Assembly: GCA_009837885.1 (NCBI GenBank)
Contig: VXSP01000036.1
Coordinates: forward strand, 86,035-150,034
Source of the DNA: Holophagales bacterium
Lineage (GTDB): Bacteria > Acidobacteriota > Thermoanaerobaculia > Multivoradales > Multivoraceae
Direction: 5' to 3'
Length of the DNA stretch: 64,000 nt
Below the pieces are notes generated by a model. It searched no databases, was not told where the DNA came from, and saw only the letters and a program-made list of their open reading frames with translations. This document shows, one piece after another, positions 8,393 to 21,845 of this stretch (position 1 is the stretch's first letter; each line of letters starts with the position of its first letter). The position numbers and the translations under genes were made by a program.

Positions 8393-10177
8393 ATGGCGGA
8401 ACTCCTGCTGTCGCCGCCGATGCTGCTCATGCTCGGCAGCGTGGTCCTGGCCGCGGCGCCGCGCAACGTGCTGCCGCGCACCGTGCTGCGGGCGCTGCTC
8501 CTGGCCCTGCCGGTCTACTCCCTCTGGCGCTTCTGGGGCCTCGACCTGGGCGACTACGCCCAGTTCGAGCTCTTCGGCCAGACCCTGACGCTCGTCCGGA
8601 TCGATCCGCTGAGCCGGATCTTCGTCGTCATCTTCCACCTCGCGGCGCTCATCGGCAGCGTCTACTCGTTCTACGTCAGGGACAACTTCCAGCCGCTCGT
8701 CGGCGTGTTCTACGCGGGATCGGCTCTCGGCGTGGTGCTGGCCGGCGACCTCTGGACGCTGTTCCTGTTCTGGGAAGTGGCCGCCGTTTCGTCGGCGCTG
8801 CTGGTCTGGGTCCGGCGGAGCGGCAGGGCGGCCGGCGCCGGCCTCCGCTACCTGGGGATGCAGATGGTCTCGGGCGTCCTGCTGCTCGCCGGCATCGTGC
8901 TGCTCCGCCACGAAGTCGGCGCGGCCCCGGGCTGGGCCGAGTTCCGCAACCTGACGGGCTTTCTCGAGAACGGCGGGCTCGGCTTCTCGAACCTTGCAGC
9001 GACCCTCATCTTCCTCGCCTTCGGACTCAAGGCGGCCTTCCCGCTGCTGCACAGTTGGCTGATCGACGCGTACCCCGAGTCGACCCCGGCCGGCGCCGTG
9101 TTCCTGTCGGCGTTCACGACCAAGTTCGCGATCTACGCCCTCGCCCGGGCCTTCCCCGGCCAGTCCGAACTGATCTGGATCGGCGCGCTGATGACCGCGT
9201 TCCCGATCTTCTTCGCCGTGATCGAGAACGACCTGCGCCGGGTGCTCGCCTACAGCATGACGAACCAGCTCGGCTTCATGGTCGTCGGCATCGGCATCGG
9301 CACCGAACTGGCGATCAACGGCGCCGTCGCCCATGCGTTCGCCGACATCCTGTTCAAGGGCCTTCTCTTCATGGCGATGGGGGCGGTGCTCTACCGTGTC
9401 GGCCACGTGAACGGCTCGGACCTGGGCGGCCTCTACAAGTCGATGCCGATCACGACCGGACTGTGCATCGTCGGCGCCGCGTCCATCTCCGCCTTCCCGC
9501 TGTTCTCGGCCTTCGCTACGAAGTCGCTGATCATGAGCGCGGCCGTGTACAAGGAGTACTTCTGGCTGTGGCTGGTGCTCCTGTTCGCCTCCGCCGGCGT
9601 CTTCCACCACGCCGGAATCAAGATCCCGTTCTTCGCCTTCTTCCACCACGACTCCGGGATCCGTTGCAAGGAGGCGCCGCGTTCGATGATCGTCGCAATG
9701 GTGCTGGCGGCCGCCGCGAGCATGGCGATCGGCCTGTTTCCGCTGGCCGAGATGTGGTTCGGCGTCGCGAATCCCTTCTACGCGCTGCTGCCCTACCCGG
9801 TCGACTACGACGTGTACACGACGACCCACGTCATCACCCAGAGCCAGCTCCTCTTCTTCTCGGCACTGGCCTTCGCGACGCTCATGCGCACCGGCCTCTA
9901 TCCCCCCGAGTTGCGCTCGGTGAACCTGGACGCCGACTGGCTCTACCGCCGGGTCGGTCTTCGCATCTGGGACGGGGTTGCCACGGCTTTCGTCGCCCTG
10001 CACCGCGCCGGCTACGCCACGGCCGGACGGCTCGCCGCCACGGCTCTCGAAACGGCGCAGCGCCACCTGGGCCCGCAGGGGTTCCTCGGGCGCTCGTGGC
10101 TCACGGCGTCGATGGCGTTGTGGGTCGCGGTGCTGCTCGCGGCGTATCTCGTGGTGTTCTACTGGCGGCTGGGGTAG
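8393..10177 (+). CDS. NuoN/MrpD-like proton-conducting antiporter subunit
   Basis: A 594-residue, almost wholly hydrophobic protein of the proton-conducting transporter family (complex I NuoL/M/N and Mrp antiporter A/D subunits). The conserved Glu of the FWEVA helix is residue 128 and the conserved Lys of FGLKAAFPLLHSWL is residue 213; both residues carry proton translocation in this family. The HSWLIDAYPESTPAG loop is also typical. The last 120 residues are more polar and end in one further helix. No mrpABCEFG or nuo gene is adjacent, so this is a stand-alone D-type subunit with one small partner upstream. It probably moves H+ against Na+, or couples to a complex encoded elsewhere. The ion is not decided by the sequence. 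Confidence 0.9.
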   Translation: MAELLLSPPMLLMLGSVVLAAAPRNVLPRTVLRALLLALPVYSLWRFWGLDLGDYAQFELFGQTLTLVRIDPLSRIFVVIFHLAALIGSVYSFYVRDNFQPLVGVFYAGSALGVVLAGDLWTLFLFWEVAAVSSALLVWVRRSGRAAGAGLRYLGMQMVSGVLLLAGIVLLRHEVGAAPGWAEFRNLTGFLENGGLGFSNLAATLIFLAFGLKAAFPLLHSWLIDAYPESTPAGAVFLSAFTTKFAIYALARAFPGQSELIWIGALMTAFPIFFAVIENDLRRVLAYSMTNQLGFMVVGIGIGTELAINGAVAHAFADILFKGLLFMAMGAVLYRVGHVNGSDLGGLYKSMPITTGLCIVGAASISAFPLFSAFATKSLIMSAAVYKEYFWLWLVLLFASAGVFHHAGIKIPFFAFFHHDSGIRCKEAPRSMIVAMVLAAAASMAIGLFPLAEMWFGVANPFYALLPYPVDYDVYTTTHVITQSQLLFFSALAFATLMRTGLYPPELRSVNLDADWLYRRVGLRIWDGVATAFVALHRAGYATAGRLAATALETAQRHLGPQGFLGRSWLTASMALWVAVLLAAYLVVFYWRLG

Positions 10178-10212
10178 GCGGCTCTAACATCAGCTTCTCT
10201 AATGCTCTGCGG

Positions 10213-10242
10213 TTGCTCCATGAGATCGACCTAATGTAAGAT
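10213..10242 (+). promoter_or_regulatory. Putative sigma-70 promoter of LysR-gltBD operon
   Basis: TTGCTC (10213-10218) and TAAGAT (10237-10242) are separated by 18 bases. The -10 box ends 12 bases before the LysR ATG at 10255, so the leader would be very short. No clear T-N11-A LysR box was found by eye. Confidence 0.4.
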
Positions 10243-10254
10243 CCCGCCCTTACG

Positions 10255-11171
10255 ATGCAAGGGCTCAGGATCTTCTGCGATGTCGCGGATTTGCGCAGCT
10301 TCAGCCGCGCAGCCGAGCTTCACGGGATCACCCAGTCGGCGGTTAGCCAGCGCATCCAGCACCTGGAGGAGCTCTTCGGAACGCGGCTCCTCGACCGCTC
10401 CAAGCGGCCCTTCGTGCTGACTCCCGCCGGCGAACTCGTGTCCCGCGAGGGACGCGAACTCGTCGCCCGCTACGACGCCCTGGCGCGCAGTGTCTCCCGT
10501 CTCGATCCGGAGCGGGGCGGGACGGTCCGGGTCCACGCGATCTACTCCGCCGGCATCGCCCTGCTCAACCAGTTGCGGGCCGAGTTCCAGCTCCAGCGAC
10601 CGGAACTCGACGTGCAGATCGAGTACGAACCGCCGGCCGCGGTGGCCGAGGCGGCGCGAACCGGCCGCTGCGACTTCGGCATCGTCTCCTACCCGGAGCA
10701 GTGGCCCGGCCTGCAATCGCGCCCGCTGCGGGAGGAGCGGATGTGCCTGGCCTGCGGCGTGAACCACGAACTGGCCGGCGCCAAGCGCGTGCTGGCCGCC
10801 GACCTCGACGGCCGCGAGTTGATCCACTTCACCCACGAACTCCCCGCCGCGCGCCACATTCGCAGCTACCTGGTCGGGAACGGGGCCGAGGCCGTGTTCG
10901 CCCAGCGGCTCGACAACATCGACACGTTCAAGAGCATGCTGCAGGCGACCGACTACGCCGCGATCCTGCCGCTCAGGACGTTTCTTGCCGAAGTGCGCGC
11001 GGGACTGCTCGCCGCGGTGCCGCTCGACCCGCCGCTCGAGCGGCCGGTGGGAATCGTCTACGCCCGCGGCCGCCTCCGTCAGGCCGCCGAAGAATTCGCC
11101 GCCTTCCTGACCGAGAACGCCGGGCCGATGCCCGCGGACGACGAGGCAATAGCAGAGCGCGGAGAGGCGGC

Positions 11172-11175
<4 letters not shown>
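10255..11175 (+). CDS. LysR family transcriptional regulator, heads gltBD operon
   Basis: A 306-residue LysR-type regulator. The N-terminal winged helix-turn-helix spans about residues 5-64 (SFSRAAELHGITQSAVSQRI, then LDRSKRPFVLTPAGE). A periplasmic-binding-protein-like effector domain follows from about residue 85. The stop codon overlaps the gltB start by 4 bases (ATGA), so regulator and glutamate synthase are translationally coupled. In Bacillus the comparable regulator GltC is divergent from gltA; here it is the first gene of the same operon. I infer control of gltBD, possibly autoregulated, with a nitrogen or 2-oxoglutarate signal. This rests on position only. Confidence 0.9.
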
Positions 11176-15764
<4,589 letters not shown>

Positions 15765-15794
15765 GGTCGGCGGACTGACGCGGACAGGCGCGGC

Positions 15795-17309
15795 ATGGGC
15801 AAGGACACCGGCTTCAAGGAGTACGCGCGCGCCGCGGTTCCCTACCAGGATCCGCTGATCCGGCTGAGTCACTACGGCGAGTTCCTGCAGCCGGTGCCGG
15901 AGGAGCATCTCGCCACCCAGGGCGCCCGCTGCATGGACTGCGGCGTGCCGTTCTGCCAGTCCAACGAAGGCTGCCCGATCGACAACCTGATCCCGGAATG
16001 GAACGACCTCGTCTACCAGGGCCGCTGGCGGGAGGCGCTCCGGCGACTCGAGCAGACGAACAACTTCCCGGAGTTCACCGGCCGCGTCTGCCCGGCGCCG
16101 TGCGAGGGCGCCTGCGTGCTCGGAATCACGGACCCGGCTGTGACGATCAAGAACATCGAAAACGCGATCGTCGACCGCGGCTTCGAGGAGGGCTGGATCG
16201 TTCCCCGGCCGCCGACGAAGCGGACCGGCAGGAAGGTGGCGGTCGTCGGCTCCGGGCCCGCGGGTCTCGCCGCCGCGGCGCAACTGAACAGCGTCGGCCA
16301 CTCGGTGACCGTGTTCGAGCGCGAGGATCGGATCGGCGGCCTGCTGATGTACGGCATCCCGAACATGAAGCTCGACAAGCGCCTGGTCGTCGACCGGCGA
16401 ATCGACCTGATGCGAGCCGAGGGGATCGAGTTCGTGACCGGTGCGCACGTCGGCGTGAACGTCGATGTCGGCGATTTGCGACGCGACCACGACGCGATTC
16501 TGCTCGCCTGCGGCGCCACCAGGCCGCGCGATCTGCCCATCCCGGGCCGTGAGCTCTCGGGCGTCCATTTCGCGATGGACTTCCTGACCGAGCACACGAG
16601 GGCTCTGCTCGACGCCGATCTTCCCAGCGATGGCGGGGAGGGCGCCCAGCCAATCGTGACGCCGATTCACGCCGAAGGCAGGAACGTCATCGTGCTCGGC
16701 GGCGGCGACACCGGCGCCGACTGCATCGCGACCGCGGTCCGCCACGGCTGCGCTTCGCTGGTCAACTTCGAACTGCTGGAGCGTCCACCGGACGACCGGG
16801 CGCCCGACAACCCCTGGCCGGAATGGCCGCGCATCTTCCGCGTCGAGTACGCGCACGCCGAGGCGTCGGCCAGGTTCGGCGCCGACCCGCGGGTGTTTTC
16901 GGTTCTCTCCAAGCGCTTCGTCGACGACGGCGCCGGCGGAGTCGCCGGAATCGAGACGATCCGCGTCGCCTGGCAGCGGGACGGCGCCGGCCGTTTCACG
17001 ATGGAAGAGGTACCGGGCACCGAGGAGACCTTCGAGGCCGAACTCGTGCTGCTGGCGATGGGCTTCCTCGGACCGGAGGCCACGCTCGGAGAGCAGTTGG
17101 GGCTGGCGACGGACGAGCGCAGCAACTTCGCCGCCGATCCCGGGCAGTACGCCACTTCGGTCGAAGGAGTCTTCGCCGCCGGCGACTGCCGCCGCGGACA
17201 GAGCCTGATCGTCTGGGCGATCAACGAGGGTCGCGGCGCCGCCGCCCGGATCGACAAGTACCTGACCGGGGCCACCGAACTGCCCCTGCCGTCCGATTCA
17301 ACATCTTGA
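15795..17309 (+). CDS. gltD: Glutamate synthase (NADPH) small subunit
   Basis: The 504-residue product is of normal length for the beta subunit, which oxidises NADPH and passes electrons to GltB. The N-terminal Cys-rich region ([10 protein letters not shown], then GCPIDN and [10 protein letters not shown]) supplies the Fe-S cluster ligands. The FAD-binding Rossmann motif [17 protein letters not shown] lies near residue 150, and the NAD(P)H motif [13 protein letters not shown] near residue 300. It ends 16 bases before the promoter of the TonB receptor gene, so the LysR-gltB-gltD unit probably stops here, although I see no strong intrinsic terminator. Confidence 0.97.
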   Translation: MGKDTGFKEYARAAVPYQDPLIRLSHYGEFLQPVPEEHLATQGARCMDCGVPFCQSNEGCPIDNLIPEWNDLVYQGRWREALRRLEQTNNFPEFTGRVCPAPCEGACVLGITDPAVTIKNIENAIVDRGFEEGWIVPRPPTKRTGRKVAVVGSGPAGLAAAAQLNSVGHSVTVFEREDRIGGLLMYGIPNMKLDKRLVVDRRIDLMRAEGIEFVTGAHVGVNVDVGDLRRDHDAILLACGATRPRDLPIPGRELSGVHFAMDFLTEHTRALLDADLPSDGGEGAQPIVTPIHAEGRNVIVLGGGDTGADCIATAVRHGCASLVNFELLERPPDDRAPDNPWPEWPRIFRVEYAHAEASARFGADPRVFSVLSKRFVDDGAGGVAGIETIRVAWQRDGAGRFTMEEVPGTEETFEAELVLLAMGFLGPEATLGEQLGLATDERSNFAADPGQYATSVEGVFAAGDCRRGQSLIVWAINEGRGAAARIDKYLTGATELPLPSDSTS

Positions 17310-17325
17310 AGCGGGCCGCCGTCCT

Positions 17326-17354
17326 TTGACGGAGGGCGCAGCGATCTCTATAGT
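17326..17354 (+). promoter_or_regulatory. Strong sigma-70-like promoter of TonB receptor gene
   Basis: TTGACG (17326-17331) and TATAGT (17349-17354) are separated by exactly 17 bases, the best sigma-70 match in the window. Transcription would start near 17361, giving a leader of about 140 bases before ATG 17502. Confidence 0.75.
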
Positions 17355-17501
17355 CGTACCCGGTCCGTGGCCTTGCGCGCGAGCGCCCCACCACCGCCAC
17401 CCACCCGGACAATCGAGAAACCTTCCACGCGTGAATCGCACGCCGGTGAATTCGTGTTGAGTTCGACGGCGCGTACTCAGACACAGAGGAGAAACCCAAC
17501 C

Positions 17502-20417
17502 ATGCAGTCGACCCGCCCGCGGGCACGTCTTCTTGCAATCCTCCTGGCCACGACCTGCGCCTTCCTGATCGGCGGCGCCGGCTTCGGCCAGACCATCACC
17601 GGCACCGTCCAGGGCTACATCTCGGATGTCGAGGGCGGCGCCATTCCCGGCGCCACGGTGACCGTCACCAACCAGGACACCGGCATCGCCCGTGCCGTCA
17701 TCTCGGACGCCAACGGCTTCTACAGCGCCAAGGCGCTCCAGGTCGGCACCTACACGGTAAACGCCGAGCTCTCCGGTATGCAGACCACACAGCAAGCCGA
17801 CGTCTCCGTTCTCGTCGGTCAAATCAAGGACGTCAACCTGACGCTCGAGATCGAGTCGACCTCCGAAGTGATCACCGTCACCTCCGAGGCGCCGATCATC
17901 GAGGTCAGCCGTTCCGGCGCCGCCAACTACATCGACGAGGTGGCGATCGAGAGCCTGCCCACCGTGGGTCGCGATTTCACGGACTTCGCGATTCTCACTC
18001 CCGGCGTGCAGCGCGACCGTTCCCGCGGCTTTCTGACCATGGCCGGCCAGCGCGGCATGTACAGCGGCCTTTCGGTCGATGGCGCGGACAACAAGAGCAC
18101 CTTCTTCGGCTACGGCCGCGGCGGCGAGGCCACCGAGAACGACGGCCTGATCGTCGCTCAGGACACGGTCCGCCAGTTCCAGGTCATCACCAACGGCTTT
18201 TCGGCCGAGTACGGCCGGCACGGCGGCGCCTTCGTCAACGTCGTCACGAAGTCCGGCACGAACGAGGTCAGAGGTTCGGCTTTCGCGTTCTTCCGTGATG
18301 ACAGCATGGCCGAGGATCTGCCTTCGTCGCCGCTCGACGACCACTTCGGCAACGACGGCTCGCGGCCGGTCGACGAGTTCGACACCCAGAACTACGGCTT
18401 CTCGATCGGTGGTCCGTTCAAGCGCGACCGCACCCACTACTACTTCGGCATCGACCAGCGCGACCAGGACATTCCGTTCACGCGTTCGCTGCGGTCGACC
18501 GGCGATTTCAGCACGTACGACCTGATCATGCAGCGGGCACAGAACGAGCCCGCCTTCGCGGCTCTGGTCGACGGCTTCGACCGGAACCCCGACGGCTCCG
18601 CCACCGGCCTGTTCCTGCGCTCGGTGAGCAATCAGATCCTGTTCGGCAAGCTGGACCACCAGATCAGCGACGCGAACCTGATCACCCTGCGAGCCAACCT
18701 GACCGACTTCGAGCGCGAGAGCAGCTATCTCGATGAGGAGTCGCTCAAGACGGAGGACACGCTGTCCTTCATCGCGTCGATGACCTCCGTCATCGGCAGC
18801 CGCGGCGTGAACGAGTTCCGCATCCAGTCGGCCGACGACAACCTGGACCGTCTGTCCCTGCGGGTCGGCACGCCGATCGAGGCGCAGGTCCGGTTCCGAT
18901 TCGGCTCCCGCGACAGCGTGGGCAAGTTCGACTTCCTGCCGATCTTCGTCGAGGAGTCGCAGCTTCAGATCAAGAACGACTTCTCCTACCTTTTCGGCGC
19001 CCACGACATGAAGTTCGGCGTCGACTACTCGAAGGATGACCTCGCGCAACTCTTCGCCGGCAGCCGGGACGGTCGATACGACTTCCAGTCGCCGGAGGAC
19101 TTCCTGAACAACAACGCGAGCAACGCCCGGATCTGGTTCGGAGATTCGACCTATCCGAACTACGACGAGACGCAGGCCGCGCTCGCGTTCTACGGCCAGG
19201 ACAGCCTGAAGCGTGACAACCTGACGCTGAGCTACGGCCTCCGCTACACGTCCACGGACAACCCCGACGGCCTCGACCACATCGAGCCGGACGGTCGCCA
19301 GATCCCGGATACGGAGAATCTGGCGCCTCGCTTCGGCTTCGCCATGGCGTCGGATGAGGGCCGGTCCGTTCTTCGCGGCGGCGTCGGCTTCTTCTTCGGT
19401 CGCACGCCGACCCTGTTGTTCGCCAACCAGGTGCAGGCCAACGGCGTACCGCCGAACTACGGCCGCATCAACGTTCGCGCGGGCGAGAACGGCTACGTGC
19501 CTCTCGGAACGCCGATCGACAACGAGAACCCGCCGCCGGGGATCACCCCCGCGATCTCCTACGTCGATCCCGCGTTCGACGACGCGCAGACCATTCGTGC
19601 CAGCCTCGGCTGGGAGCGGGAACTCGGCTCCGGCTGGAGCGCGGGCGTCGATGCGGTCTACGCCGAGGCGACCGGCCTGCAGCGGAACACGGACTGGAAC
19701 CGCCAGTTCGGTGGTTACGACGAGTACGGCCGCCCGATGTGGGACGGCCGCGTGCGCGACGACGTAGCCGAGATCCTCGTCCGGCAGTCCCGCGGCGAGT
19801 CCGAGTACCAGGCGATCACGATCAAGGCGAACAGGCGCTTCACCGGCCGCTACCAGTTCGGCGCCCACTACACCTGGGGCAAGGACCGCGACACCGACTC
19901 GAACGAACGCTCGGCGACCGGCGTCACGATCTCCGATACCGGCAACCTGGACTACGACTGGGGACTGTCGGATCGCGACATCGAGCATCGCCTGGTGGTC
20001 ACGGGCATGATCCAGTTGCCGCTCGACTTCCAGATCTCGGGCATCCTGAACTACCAGTCGGGCTACCCGTACACGCTGGTCGACTCCGGCGTCGACTTCG
20101 CCTACTGCAGCTCGGTCGGCTGGAACTGCCCCGACTACCGGGCGGTCATGGGCGGCCTCGTTGTCGGCCGGAACACGGAGCGGAACGAGTCGATCCAGAC
20201 GATTGACCTACGGGTCGGCAAGTTCTTCCGCTTCGGCGACGGCATGCGCCTCGACGTCTTCGTCGAGGCGTTCAACCTGTTCGACCAGAACAGCTTCGGC
20301 GTCGGCTTCGGTCAGCGCAACATCAGGAACGAAGTCGTGCCCGACACTCTCGGGATTCCGTCGTTCCTGACCACGAGGCCGCGCCAGTTGCAGATCGGCG
20401 GCCGGTTCAGCTTCTAG
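17502..20417 (+). CDS. TonB-dependent receptor, Oar-like, CarboxypepD_reg domain
   Basis: The start is ATG 17502, preceded by an AGAGGA ribosome site; the open frame upstream belongs to the leader. The 971-residue product has a signal peptide (1 to about 29, ending GFGQ), a carboxypeptidase-regulatory-like Ig domain (about 33-115, ITGTVQGYISDVEGGAIPGA), a plug domain (about 130-240) and a beta-barrel to the C-terminal Phe (IGGRFSF). This is the Oar-type layout abundant in Acidobacteriota and Myxococcota, thought to import or export oligomeric substrates across the outer membrane. It is a single-gene unit with a strong promoter and a clear terminator, so high expression is likely. The ligand cannot be read from the sequence. 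Confidence 0.93.
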   Translation: MQSTRPRARLLAILLATTCAFLIGGAGFGQTITGTVQGYISDVEGGAIPGATVTVTNQDTGIARAVISDANGFYSAKALQVGTYTVNAELSGMQTTQQADVSVLVGQIKDVNLTLEIESTSEVITVTSEAPIIEVSRSGAANYIDEVAIESLPTVGRDFTDFAILTPGVQRDRSRGFLTMAGQRGMYSGLSVDGADNKSTFFGYGRGGEATENDGLIVAQDTVRQFQVITNGFSAEYGRHGGAFVNVVTKSGTNEVRGSAFAFFRDDSMAEDLPSSPLDDHFGNDGSRPVDEFDTQNYGFSIGGPFKRDRTHYYFGIDQRDQDIPFTRSLRSTGDFSTYDLIMQRAQNEPAFAALVDGFDRNPDGSATGLFLRSVSNQILFGKLDHQISDANLITLRANLTDFERESSYLDEESLKTEDTLSFIASMTSVIGSRGVNEFRIQSADDNLDRLSLRVGTPIEAQVRFRFGSRDSVGKFDFLPIFVEESQLQIKNDFSYLFGAHDMKFGVDYSKDDLAQLFAGSRDGRYDFQSPEDFLNNNASNARIWFGDSTYPNYDETQAALAFYGQDSLKRDNLTLSYGLRYTSTDNPDGLDHIEPDGRQIPDTENLAPRFGFAMASDEGRSVLRGGVGFFFGRTPTLLFANQVQANGVPPNYGRINVRAGENGYVPLGTPIDNENPPPGITPAISYVDPAFDDAQTIRASLGWERELGSGWSAGVDAVYAEATGLQRNTDWNRQFGGYDEYGRPMWDGRVRDDVAEILVRQSRGESEYQAITIKANRRFTGRYQFGAHYTWGKDRDTDSNERSATGVTISDTGNLDYDWGLSDRDIEHRLVVTGMIQLPLDFQISGILNYQSGYPYTLVDSGVDFAYCSSVGWNCPDYRAVMGGLVVGRNTERNESIQTIDLRVGKFFRFGDGMRLDVFVEAFNLFDQNSFGVGFGQRNIRNEVVPDTLGIPSFLTTRPRQLQIGGRFSF

Positions 20418-20437
20418 GCTGAGCTCTTCCGGAAGAA

Positions 20438-20505
20438 GCCACGGCGCCTGATGCCGTGGCCGCAGATTCAGGGCCTCCCCGGCGACGGGGAGGCCCTTTC
20501 TTCTT
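20438..20505 (+). terminator. Double hairpin ending in an intrinsic terminator
   Basis: An 8-bp stem (GCCACGGC 20438-20445 with GCCGTGGC 20453-20460) is followed by a perfect 10-bp stem (GGGCCTCCCC 20471-20480 with GGGGAGGCCC 20487-20496, 6-base loop) and the T-rich tract TTTCTTCTT. This is a strong rho-independent terminator for the TonB receptor gene. Confidence 0.85.
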
Positions 20506-20857
20506 GGAATTCGGAGCGGAGCCTCTCTCACTCGGCCAACCCAACGCAGTCGCCAGCCACTTCCCCGCCGCGCCAAACTCGTCCCTCGGAGCCTCCGACC
20601 GGCCAATTCTGTCCGCAAGTCGGAAACACCCGGGCCCGAGTTCCTCTACGACGGACTAGCTGCCGAAGTCCGGAAAACCCGCAGTACCAACGCCCTTCCA
20701 CTGTGGCGGACTGCGGTTCCCGCGCTCTTGGCACCGGATGTGCATCTGGACTAACACTCGCTTCCAGAGCACTGCCCAATCAAGCTCACCGTCTCGGCAC
20801 TAAACACCCCGGAATGGAGTCAGCCCAAGGACCACACACCCGACAAGGAGCCCCGAC
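20506..20857 (+). other. Intergenic stretch, no gene recognised
   Basis: About 350 bases between the terminator and the next gene. Open frames on both strands here lack plausible starts, ribosome sites and any familiar protein pattern. Base composition falls toward the downstream accessory gene. The only usable signal is an AAGGAG ribosome site just before ATG 20858. Confidence 0.5.
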
Positions 20858-21679
20858 ATGCCCAACAAACGGAACACGACACTATGGAGAAACACTGTCG
20901 TTCTTTCGGCCGGCGTGGTCACCCTCATCACGCTGCTGAACCTCTCAGGAGGCCTAGCGAGGGCGCTCAGGCAACTGTTCGTCCCAGTACCTACTACCGT
21001 GGAGGTCCGCGCCACGACACCTCCCCATACAACAACAGCCAGTCAGACTCTCGTTGTCGATGAATCAAACACAGAGTCTCGCGTCGTCCTCCCAGGAGGC
21101 AACACGAAAAACTACTCGATTTCTCTGCGCGCCACGGACGGCTTCACAATCGGATCCTACGAATGGACACTAGAGAAGGCACAACGGACTAAGGGACCTA
21201 GAATCCAGATCGTCGACGGCGGCAAGAGACTCTCCGTGAGATTCTCTCTAAACGCGGCTTGGAAATTGTGGTTTATCGGAGGGGAAAAGGGTCACCTGAA
21301 GGGCACAATTGTAACGCATGAAACCAGGAACGTACCCAAGAGCGTCCGGGTAGTTGGCCGGGTTTTGCTGGACGGATCTGGGCAACATAGACTGACGGAA
21401 GGGAGTGTCACGGATCGTGACTCCTTGAGTCTGAGGTACTCGGCAGCAGACGGTGGCGCACTCGAATGGAGCATTCGGCCCGGTAAGGAACACGTTCTCG
21501 AACCTTGCGGGGTTCTTCGTTGTGCCGCCGTAGTAGTTGACACAGAGGACGATGCTGTTGTCGTCCGCGTCCGGACGTTCTGGCGGTTCTTCCGAAGTAG
21601 CGCAGAGGCTGGCTCAACAACAGTAGCGCGCCTCGAAAACCCTCGAGTCCACCAAGCGAGGCGATCCCGCTTCGTCTGA
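20858..21679 (+). CDS. Orphan membrane-anchored protein, unknown function
   Basis: A 273-residue protein I do not recognise. The start ATG 20858 has a good AAGGAG site 7 bases upstream. Residues about 12-30 form one membrane helix after a Lys/Arg-rich start, so the rest should lie outside the cytoplasmic membrane. The remainder is beta-rich with Thr-rich linker (about 45-65) and no known motif; two Cys (CGVLRC) lie near residue 218. Codon use is visibly less GC-biased than in its neighbours, with many A/T third positions, suggesting recent transfer. It sits alone between the TonB receptor terminator and a convergent DUF4143 ATPase that is also an accessory-type gene. Function unknown. Confidence 0.6.
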   Translation: MPNKRNTTLWRNTVVLSAGVVTLITLLNLSGGLARALRQLFVPVPTTVEVRATTPPHTTTASQTLVVDESNTESRVVLPGGNTKNYSISLRATDGFTIGSYEWTLEKAQRTKGPRIQIVDGGKRLSVRFSLNAAWKLWFIGGEKGHLKGTIVTHETRNVPKSVRVVGRVLLDGSGQHRLTEGSVTDRDSLSLRYSAADGGALEWSIRPGKEHVLEPCGVLRCAAVVVDTEDDAVVVRVRTFWRFFRSSAEAGSTTVARLENPRVHQARRSRFV

Positions 21680-21845
21680 GCCTGAGCCGTCCTCGTGGAG
21701 AATCAACGCCAGACGTTGTGGATTCGATGAAGTAGGCTGGGCGGCGTGTGCTCCCTGGGGGTTCGCGAAACCAACGAGCTAGTCGCGCTCGACGGCGCAG
21801 GGGACCCCCGCCGCTGGAGCGGTTGGCCTCCCATCCCCTCGCCGT

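Noticed and set aside
17355..17501. A known riboswitch in the TonB receptor leader
   Set aside because: I could not find a B12-box, TPP, SAM or other familiar motif by eye, so only the leader itself is reported.
17298..19988. An 896-codon open frame on the minus strand
   Set aside because: It is antisense to the TonB receptor gene, which has clear signal, plug and barrel features.
20451..20939. A 162-codon plus-strand frame after the TonB receptor gene
   Set aside because: It begins inside the terminator, has no ribosome site and overlaps the better-supported orphan gene in another frame.
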